From: Zoogloeaceae bacterium
GTDB lineage: Bacteria > Pseudomonadota > Gammaproteobacteria > Burkholderiales > Rhodocyclaceae
DNA: 64,000 nt
Assembly: GCA_016791005.1 (NCBI GenBank)
Contig: JAEUNY010000073.1
Coordinates: forward strand, 1 to 64,000
Reading direction: 5' to 3'
A program made the position numbers and the translations under genes. Each line of letters opens with the position of its first letter. Position 1 is the stretch's first letter. Positions 57,907-64,000 of the stretch are shown here, one piece after another. The notes beneath the pieces are model-generated. The model saw only the letters and a list, made by a program, of their open reading frames with translations, did no database searches and was not told the origin of the DNA.

Positions 57907-59810
57907 GCGGAACGCCGGTCCTCGGCAGCCCGGGCCAACTCGCCCCGCTTCAGCCAGATCAACAGCAGCGAGATGGCCGCCGGGGTGATGCCCTGGATAC
58001 GGCTGGCCTGGCCGATGGTCTCCGGCTTGTGTTGGTTGAGCTTGAGCTGAACCTCTTTCGAGAGCCCCCGCACCGTCGCGTAATCCAGGTCCGCCGGCAG
58101 GCGTGTGCCCTCAGCCCCGGCCTGACGCGCCACTTCGTCCTGCTGGCGGTCGATGTAGCCCTGGTACTTGGCGGCGATCTCGATCTGCTCCACCACCAGC
58201 GGGTCGGTTTCTGGGGACTCCGGCGCGCCGGGCAGGGTCAGGAGTGGGCCATACGCCACGTTGGGCCGGCGCAGCAGATCGAAGAAGGAGTATTCGCGCT
58301 CGATACCCTTGCCCAACACCGGCTCGGCCAGCTCGTCGGGCACCGCCGCCGGACGCGCCCAGGCGGCCTTGAGGGCCGCCGTGCCCCGCTCGATGGCCTC
58401 GCGTTTGGCGCAGAAGGCGGCCCAGCGCGTGTCATCCACCAGCCCCAGTTCGCGGCCCTTCTCGGTGAGGCGCAGGTCGGCGTTGTCCTCCCGCAGCTGC
58501 AGGCGATACTCGGCCCGGGAGGTGAACATCCGGTAGGGGTCGGACACGCCCCGCGTGATGAGGTCGTCCACCAGCACGCCCAGGTAGGCTTCGTCCCGAC
58601 GCGGACACCAGGCCTCCCGACCCTGCACCTGCAGTGCGGCGTTGGCGCCAGCGAGCAAGCCCTGCGCGGCGGCCTCCTCGTAGCCGGTGGTGCCGTTGAT
58701 CTGGCCGGCGAAGAACAGCCCGGCGATGGACTTGGTCTCCAGGCTGGCTTTCAGGTTGCGCGGGTCGAAGTAGTCGTACTCGATGGCGTAGCCGGGGCGC
58801 AGGATGTGAGCGTTTTCCAGGCCGCGAATGCTGCGCACGATGGCGAGCTGCACGTCGAAGGGCAGGCTGGTGGAGATGCCGTTGGGGTAGATCTCGTGGG
58901 TCGCCAGGCCTTCCGGTTCCAAGAAGATGTTGTGGCTGTCCTTGTCGGCGAAGCGGTGGATCTTGTCTTCGATGGACGGACAGTAGCGCGGCCCCACCCC
59001 TTCGATCACGCCGGAATACATGGGCGAGCGGTCGAGGTTCGCGCGGATCACGTCGTGGGTGGCCGCGTTGGTGTGGGTGATCCAGCACGGCAGTTGTTGC
59101 GGATGCTGGTCGGCGGAGCCCAGGAAGCTGAACACCGGCACCGGGTCGTCACCGGGCTGGATCTGCATCACCGAGAAGTCGATGCTCCGGGCATCGAGGC
59201 GCGGCGGGGTGCCGGTCTTCAGGCGCCCTTGCGGCAGCTGCAATTCCTTGAGGCGCTGACCCAGGCTGATGGCGGGCGGATCGCCCGCGCGGCCGGCCGA
59301 GTAATGCTCAAGGCCCACATGGATCAGGCCATTCAGGAAGGTGCCGGCGGTCAGCACCACGGCGGGGGCTTCGAAACGCAGGCCGATCTGGGTCACCACG
59401 CCGGTAATCCGGTCCCCCACCACGGTGAGGTCATCCACCGCCTGCTGGAACAACCACAGGTTTTCCTGATTTTCCAGGCGCTTGCGGATCGCCGCCTTGT
59501 ACAGCACGCGGTCGGCCTGGGCGCGGGTGGCGCGCACCGCCGGGCCCTTGGAGGCGTTGAGGATGCGGAACTGGATGCCGCCCTCGTCGGTGGCGGCCGC
59601 CATGGCGCCGCCCAGGGCGTCCACTTCCTTCACCAGATGGCCCTTGCCGATACCCCCGATGGAGGGGTTGCAGCTCATCTGGCCAAGGGTTTCGATGTTG
59701 TGGGTGAGCAGCAATGTCTTGGCGCCCACGCGTGCGGAAGCCAGGGCAGCCTCCGTCCCGGCGTGGCCGCCGCCCACCACAATGACATCAAATCGGCTGG
59801 GATAGAGCAT
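57903..59810 (-). CDS. mnmG: tRNA uridine 5-carboxymethylaminomethyl modification enzyme MnmG
   Basis: MnmG (GidA), with MnmE, modifies U34 of several tRNAs. The 635-residue product starts [20 protein letters not shown] with the FAD-binding GxGxxG. It has [31 protein letters not shown] and the FAD-contacting RTPAQ-type region. The ATG at 59810 was preferred over an in-frame GTG seven codons upstream. The mnmG-rsmG-parA-parB order marks the origin-proximal region in many proteobacteria. Confidence 0.97.
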   Translation of the reverse strand: MLYPSRFDVIVVGGGHAGTEAALASARVGAKTLLLTHNIETLGQMSCNPSIGGIGKGHLVKEVDALGGAMAAATDEGGIQFRILNASKGPAVRATRAQADRVLYKAAIRKRLENQENLWLFQQAVDDLTVVGDRITGVVTQIGLRFEAPAVVLTAGTFLNGLIHVGLEHYSAGRAGDPPAISLGQRLKELQLPQGRLKTGTPPRLDARSIDFSVMQIQPGDDPVPVFSFLGSADQHPQQLPCWITHTNAATHDVIRANLDRSPMYSGVIEGVGPRYCPSIEDKIHRFADKDSHNIFLEPEGLATHEIYPNGISTSLPFDVQLAIVRSIRGLENAHILRPGYAIEYDYFDPRNLKASLETKSIAGLFFAGQINGTTGYEEAAAQGLLAGANAALQVQGREAWCPRRDEAYLGVLVDDLITRGVSDPYRMFTSRAEYRLQLREDNADLRLTEKGRELGLVDDTRWAAFCAKREAIERGTAALKAAWARPAAVPDELAEPVLGKGIEREYSFFDLLRRPNVAYGPLLTLPGAPESPETDPLVVEQIEIAAKYQGYIDRQQDEVARQAGAEGTRLPADLDYATVRGLSKEVQLKLNQHKPETIGQASRIQGITPAAISLLLIWLKRGELARAAEDRRSA

Positions 59811-59932
59811 GGCGCACCCCGCGCAAACCACCTGAAGGGAAGGCGCGGATTCTACGCTGTTGCAGCGCGCAAGCCTAGGCCCGCCGGCCGGTGTTTCACG
59901 GATTTTTCCTGACTAAACATGGAGATATTGGG

Positions 59933-60865
59933 TCACGCTCGCGACGCCAAAGCAATTGGAGGCGGCGGCGGGGTCCCACCCTCAAGGCGGCGGACGAGGG
60001 TCCGGACCGCTTCATGGGTGGGCAGAACCACCCCCTGGGCGGCGGCCATGGCCAGCAGGGCGCCGGTAATCGTCTCGATTTCAGTGGCCCGCCCGGCGAG
60101 GATGTCCTGCAGCATGCTCGCCCGGTTCGCCCCGGTGCGGGCGGCCACTTCCGCCACCCATTCCCGGGCGGCTCCCAAGTCGAGGGCCAGGCCCTCCCGG
60201 CGCAGCACCGGCCAGGCCTCGTCCACTAGCGCGTCCAGGAGCACCCGGTGGGGCGGCGCCAGCAGCGCCCCATTGGTGACGCGAAAAATCGCCGCCAGGG
60301 GATTGATGGCGACATTCACCAGCAACTTGGCGAGGCGCTCCGCGGCGATGGCGGGGCTGATGCGTGCCTCGAACCCCGCCTCGACCAGCCACGCCGCCAC
60401 GGGCTCGAAACCCGGTGGCAGGAGCGTGGTGCCGTCGGCGGTGGGTACCACCCGCGCGCCGTCCCGGTAGGCCCCGGCGGTGGTGATCCCTTGCCCCACC
60501 CGGCCCGCCGGACACACCGAACGCAGGGCCGGTTCGGTCAGCCCATTCTGAAGCGACAACACCCCCCGGGGGGCCATTCCGGCCGCCAGACGGCCCGCGG
60601 CCTCCGTATCCGGCCCCTTGACGAGGATGAGCACCCAGTCCGCCTCGGGAACGGATGGGGGCGAAAACACGGTGGGTTGAAAGTCATGGCCTCCCACACC
60701 CACCCCGGCCGCCAGGTCGGCGGCCCGATTCGCAGAACGCGCAATGAGGGCAAGGGGCACCACGGGGGCCAGACGGCTCGCGAAATGGAGCCCGAGGGCC
60801 CCGGCTCCGAGGATGGCAAGAGGAAATCGGCGGGGCACTGGCCCCGCCCCGTTGAAATCCGGCAT
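59933..60865 (-). CDS. panE: 2-dehydropantoate 2-reductase
   Basis: Reduces ketopantoate to pantoate with NADPH in coenzyme A synthesis. The 310-residue product has the Rossmann start LAILGAGALGLHFASRLA, LILVKGPDTEAAG and LSLQNGLTEP. The catalytic Lys lies in ERLAKLLVNVAINPLAAIF and NRASMLQDILAGRATEIETI follows. Other ketopantoate-reductase-like enzymes share the fold, so the substrate is likely but not certain. The upstream in-frame TTG start was rejected in favour of ATG. Confidence 0.85.
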   Translation of the reverse strand: MPDFNGAGPVPRRFPLAILGAGALGLHFASRLAPVVPLALIARSANRAADLAAGVGVGGHDFQPTVFSPPSVPEADWVLILVKGPDTEAAGRLAAGMAPRGVLSLQNGLTEPALRSVCPAGRVGQGITTAGAYRDGARVVPTADGTTLLPPGFEPVAAWLVEAGFEARISPAIAAERLAKLLVNVAINPLAAIFRVTNGALLAPPHRVLLDALVDEAWPVLRREGLALDLGAAREWVAEVAARTGANRASMLQDILAGRATEIETITGALLAMAAAQGVVLPTHEAVRTLVRRLEGGTPPPPPIALASRA

Positions 60866-60951
60866 GGCCGCCAAGGGCCCACGGGGGCGTTGAAAGCGAC
60901 CACTTTAGCCGGGGGCAAAGCCACAAGCCAGCCCCCGGCTGGTGGGCGGGC

Positions 60952-61089
60952 TCAGTCGCCGCGGCGCAGGCACTGGACCTGGAACATGCTGGGCGGATTT
61001 AGCTTCGGATCCAGCTGACCTTTGAACTGGCCCGTGGTGCAATGGCGGGACTGGACGTCCACCATCGAGAAGGCATCATCGACCCTCAA
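60952..61089 (-). other. Unassigned open frame, possible C-terminus of a lost gene
   Basis: A 45-codon frame on the minus strand reads like a genuine protein end (VDDAFSMVDVQSRHCTTGQF, then MFQVQCLRRGD). It has no credible start and directly abuts the broken hydratase. It may be the end of a gene whose front part was deleted. I do not recognise the family. Confidence 0.3.
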
Positions 61090-61453
61090 CTGTCGATGAG
61101 GACCTGGAGGCCGCAGAAGGCATTGTCCGCCAAAATGTCCTGGACCTTAATCGTGCAGTCGCGGATCCGGGATTCGACGATCTCGAAGCAGGGCATCACG
61201 CCCTCCGTCGCCGCCAGCACGTCGGCAGCGGTCACCCTGGGGCCCTTGAGGTCCTTTTCAGGACGAAGGCCATGCCACTGGTCAGCCAGCCAAAATCCGG
61301 TTGATGGGCATTGAGTATGTGCATCACCACCTTGCTGGTGACGCCGATCCTCTTGCCCACCACCCTCTCGCCCTTCTCCAGGCGGCAGGCCAGCATGCGC
61401 GGCTGGATCTGATAGGCGTCTTCGATGGTGATCTCGGGACTGCTGGCAGTCAC
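61086..61453 (-). pseudogene. Broken 2-oxopent-4-enoate hydratase / 4-oxalocrotonate decarboxylase
   Basis: The N-terminal part (ITIEDAYQIQPRMLACRLEK, GKRIGVTSKVVMHILNAHQP, FGWLTSGM) matches the DmpE/DmpH-type meta-pathway family. It then jumps to AFVLKR, skipping about 20-25 residues. A missing A in an A-run shifts the frame (61240 region). The other frame then continues VTAADVLAATEGVMPCFEIV, SRIRDCTIKVQDILADNAFC and stops early. About half the gene is gone. The GTG start overlaps the dehydrogenase stop (GTGA), as in an intact operon. Confidence 0.8.
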
Positions 61454-62625
61454 GGTTGAACCCACAGCTTGATGGAGTCGTTTTTGAGTTCGGTGTAGAA
61501 CTCGATGGAATTGACGCCGCCCTCGCGGCCGATGCCCGACTGCTTGGCCTCGCCGAAGGGGGTGCGCAGGTCGCGCAGGTACCAGGAGTTCACCCAGGCG
61601 ATGCCCACCTCCATCCTCTGCGCCACCCGGTGGGCGCGGGAGATGTCCCGCGTCCAGATGGTGGGCTGGACCCAGCAGCCTTCGGCCAGCGCCCCGGCCA
61701 TCGGGGGCACGCCCCCGCCGGTGACCACGGTGGCGCCTTCACCGGCGGTGATCTGGTAGTAGGAGAGCACCTTGTTCTGGTGCTCCTTGCTGATGAGGGG
61801 GCCCATCCCGGTCTCGGGGTCTTCGGGCACGCCGATCTTCATGGCTTCGGCGCCCTGCTTCATGGCGGCGACGAACTTGTCGAAGATGGGCCGCTCCACG
61901 TACACCCGCTCGGTGCCCAGGCATACCTGGCCGCAGCTGGCGAAGGCCGAGCGCAGGGTGCCTTCGTTGGCGGCCTCAAAGTCGCAGTCGGCGAAGACCA
62001 GGGCGGCGTTCTTGCCCCCCATCTCGAGGGAGACGGGGCGGGAGCCGTTGGCGGCGGCCTTCATAATGATCTCGCCGGTGAAGGTGAGGGCATCGACGCC
62101 GGGGTGGGTGGTGAGGAATTCCCCGGCGGAGTTGGGGCCGAAGCCGTGCACCACGTTGTACACCCCCTTGGGGATGCCGACCTTGTTCATCACCTCGCCC
62201 AGGAGGGCGGCCGTGCGGGGGGTCTCCTCGCTGGGCTTGACCACCACGGTGTTGCCGCAGGCGAGCGCCGGGCCGACCTTCCAGGTCATGAGCAGCAGGG
62301 GCAGGTTCCACGGGCAGATCACCCCCACCACGCCCACCGGGGTGCGGTAGCCGTAGTTGACGGCGGTCTTGCCGTCCGGGGTGGCAAGTTCGAAGAACTC
62401 GGTGGGAACGTTCTTCACCACGTCGGCGAAGACCTTGAAGTTGGCCGCGCCGCGGGGGATGTCGATGGACTGGACGAAGGCGCCCGGCATGCGCAGGAAG
62501 GCGGCAAGATTGCCGGCGGCATCGGCCACCGCCACCTTGATCCGCCATCCCTGGGCCGAGGCGTGGGCGACTGCAGCCTGGACGATCTTGGCAGCAGCGT
62601 CGCAGCTGACGATTCGCTGGGTCAC
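61450..62625 (-). pseudogene. In-frame fusion of a GlcG/HbpS-like protein to a shortened 2-hydroxymuconic semialdehyde dehydrogenase
   Basis: Residues 1-52 match the start of GlcG/HbpS-type proteins (AQGWRIKVAVADAAGNLAAF). From SIDI (53-56) the sequence becomes an aldehyde dehydrogenase of the DmpC/XylG type (PRGAANFKVFADVVKN, GVICPWNLPLLLMTWKVGPA). Glu201 and Cys235 are kept. Compared with the ~486-residue family, the first ~90 residues, a short piece after FTGE (182-185) and about 45 residues after IWT (323-325) are missing. The last gap includes the EEIFGP region. The frame is open for 391 residues, but catalysis is unlikely. Confidence 0.75.
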
Positions 62626-62688
62626 GGCTACCGCATTGGACGGATGGGCTTTCGTCGGTTTGGCTATTTCGGGGTTTGTATAATCAAA

Positions 62689-62709
62689 CGGTATTAAGTT
62701 TATTTACCG
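62689..62709. promoter_or_regulatory. Candidate GntR operator 1 (CGGTA-N11-TACCG)
   Basis: An inverted repeat CGGTA-N11-TACCG lies 64 bases upstream of the dehydrogenase-fusion start and 106 bases upstream of the gntR start. Confidence 0.35.
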
Positions 62710-62720
62710 ACGTTATTACG

Positions 62721-62734
62721 TTTTCTCGAGAAAA
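62721..62734. promoter_or_regulatory. Candidate GntR operator 2 (14-bp perfect palindrome)
   Basis: TTTTCTCGAGAAAA is a perfect palindrome 80 bases upstream of the gntR start codon. Confidence 0.35.
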
Positions 62735-62814
62735 GTGATTTCGCCCGACAAAGCACCATTCGCTAGAATTCAGGCATATTCGTCCGCCCCCTGCCGGGCA
62801 CCGTGAGGAATTTC

Positions 62815-63567
62815 ATGAGTGACAGCAGCCCCCCCCTGGAACTGAACGCGAGCGATCGTCCGGCGCCCAAGACCTTGGTCGAGGGCGCCTATCTCCGCCT
62901 GCGCCGGGACATCATCGAGGGCGTGCGCCAGCCCGGGGAAAAGCTCCGGGTGGAGCACCTCAAGGACGAGTACCAGGTCGGCGCCGGAACCCTGCGGGAA
63001 GCGCTGCAACTTCTCATCACCGATGCCCTGGTGGTCGCCCAGGGGCAGCGGGGCTTTCGCGTCGCCCCGATCTCCCTCGCGGACTTCGAGGACATCACCC
63101 GCACCCGCGTGCTCCTCGAGACCGAGGCCCTGCGTCAGGCCATCGCCCTCGGGGACGAAGCCTGGGAAGCGGATGTGCTGGCCGCCTTCCACCGCCTCTC
63201 CCGCGCCGAGGACAAACTCGGTGCCAGCAACGAGGCGCGGGAAGAATGGGAGCATCGCAACCGTGTCTTCCACGAGGTGCTGATTGCCGCCTGTCCGTCG
63301 CGCTGGATTCGCCACTTTCAACACATCCTTTATCAACAATCCGAGCGTTACCGCCGGATCAGTCATTTTCACAGCACCATCCCGCGGGACGTCCATGCCG
63401 AGCACGAGGGCCTTTGCCAGGCGGCCGTGGCCCGCGATGCGGACCGTGCCTGCGCCATCCTGACCGACCACATCCAGCGCACCCTGGAGTCCCTCAAGGG
63501 GATGCCCGACGACTTTTTCGACACGGGCCGCCAGTCGCTGCCAAAGAACCGCCGCCAGGCCGCCTGA
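62815..63567 (+). CDS. GntR family regulator (FadR-like C-terminal domain)
   Basis: A 250-residue repressor-type regulator. The N-terminal winged helix has RLRRDIIEGVRQPGEKLRVE and VGAGTLREALQLLITDALV. The C-terminal FCD-type helical domain has metal-site histidines (HRNRVFHEVLIAAC, HAEHEGLCQAAV). The ATG with GAGG upstream was chosen over a GTG four codons earlier. GntR proteins of the AphS/PhcS type control phenol meta-cleavage operons, and the decayed meta-pathway genes lie divergently. It probably outlived its target operon. Confidence 0.85.
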   Translation: MSDSSPPLELNASDRPAPKTLVEGAYLRLRRDIIEGVRQPGEKLRVEHLKDEYQVGAGTLREALQLLITDALVVAQGQRGFRVAPISLADFEDITRTRVLLETEALRQAIALGDEAWEADVLAAFHRLSRAEDKLGASNEAREEWEHRNRVFHEVLIAACPSRWIRHFQHILYQQSERYRRISHFHSTIPRDVHAEHEGLCQAAVARDADRACAILTDHIQRTLESLKGMPDDFFDTGRQSLPKNRRQAA

Positions 63568-63682
63568 GGCGGACGGTTGTCGCTGCGCGATAAGGACGAC
63601 CCAGAGCTCGAGGTATCTGCGCGCTGAAGACTACCCAGGTGGGAACCTCCTGCGCTCCGGAACGGAGCGGGGGCTTGAGGAG

Positions 63683-64000
63683 ATGATCACCATAAATCTA
63701 TTTGGTAAGGCGAGGCGAATGCACTTCCGGGACGGGCCGCCGCTCTCAGAGATGGGGCGACCGGTGGGATTGACGCGCAAGACCCTTCGCAAGTGGCTCG
63801 CGCTGCCCTAGGGGGTAGAGCCGCGGTATCGGCGGCGGGCGGGCGAGACCAAGATTGCGCCGTTTGCCGAGCGTCCTATCCGGGAGCGGCGCACCACAAC
63901 CAAGCTATTTGCCGTGCAGCGGGCCGAGGGTTTACGGGTCCCTACAGCCGCCGGGTCACCGAATTCGTCCGGCGATGGCGACGGGGAGGCCGATGGCGGA
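63683..64000 (+). pseudogene. IS21-family istA transposase, broken, cut by window end
   Basis: Starts MITINLFGKARRMHFRDGPP and continues LSEMGRPVGLTRKTLRKWLA, the N-terminal helix-turn-helix of IS21-family IstA. A TAG follows at 63809-63811 where Gln is expected. The frame then resumes (VEPRYRRRAGETKIAPFAER), jumps over a missing segment to RERRTTTKLFA and shifts to GPYSRRVTEFVRRWRRGGRW. The right end lies outside the window; no istB is seen. Confidence 0.8.

Larger units (their letters stand above)
62626..62814. other. Intergenic control region of the meta-pathway remnant
   Basis: An AT-rich divergent promoter region between the dehydrogenase fusion and the GntR gene, holding the two palindromes listed separately. 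Confidence 0.5.

Noticed and set aside
59892..59907. parS-like sequence upstream of mnmG
   Set aside because: TGTTTCACG matches the left half of the parS consensus, but the right half does not match, so a functional 16-base palindrome is not supported.
58029..59912. 627-codon open frame on the plus strand
   Set aside because: Antisense to mnmG.

Overview
The window is a chromosomal segment of a GC-rich betaproteobacterium. A member of the Rhodocyclales or a neighbouring order fits best, judged from gene order and protein character; no rRNA is present to confirm it. Evidence includes mnmG-rsmG-parA-parB close to atpIBEFHAGDC (the usual origin-proximal block), mreBCD-mrdA-rodA-rlpA-dacA-dat-ybeD-lipB-lipA in one run, gatCAB divergent from mreB, phoBR, and ubiE-ubiJ. 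No rRNA, tRNA or CRISPR array was seen.

Layout. 1-9.3 kb: the end of a C13-type peptidase, prfC, an atypically AT-rich Fic gene, Mut7-C and YdcF genes, DUF2802/SPOR, TPR, ridA and recG. 9.3-15.1 kb: a sulfur-stress block. An old yellow enzyme, an OsmC protein, ccoG and an ETHE1-like persulfide dioxygenase run leftward. Divergent from them is a sigma-54 activator whose sensor carries three cysteines with the spacing known for the sulfane-sulfur sensor FisR. A small DUF3149 membrane protein follows. Paired TGCC-N6-GGCA palindromes and -24/-12 elements sit with matching geometry in front of both the dioxygenase and the DUF3149 gene. I regard this as the most interesting system in the window. 15.4-20.5 kb: a CPA1 antiporter, two small unknown genes, then an Anbu proteasome-like protease, an N-formylglutamate amidohydrolase-like enzyme and a transglutaminase-like protein, followed by an IS256 remnant.

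20.7-31.6 kb: lipoate synthesis and cell-wall elongation genes on the minus strand. 31.6-38.2 kb: gatC, gatA, a lipoprotein, gatB (with a low-GC central patch), DUF3617, a HIT protein and a PilZ-like protein. 38.2-42.3 kb: phoR/phoB, then DUF971-ubiE-ubiJ. 42.3-49.2 kb: the complete F1Fo ATP synthase operon. 49.5-55.5 kb: an LplT-like transporter with a decayed acyltransferase tail, a DUF2339/DUF3999 membrane pair and a small protein, all lying between atpI and parB. 55.6-60.9 kb: parB, parA, rsmG, mnmG and panE.

60.9-64 kb: a decayed aromatic meta-cleavage locus. A GlcG/HbpS-like start is fused in frame to a shortened 2-hydroxymuconic semialdehyde dehydrogenase, followed by a broken hydratase/decarboxylase. 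Inferred deletion junctions fall at short direct repeats. A GntR regulator and a broken IS21 transposase gene close the window.

All calls come from reading the sequence and from family knowledge. No database search was run.
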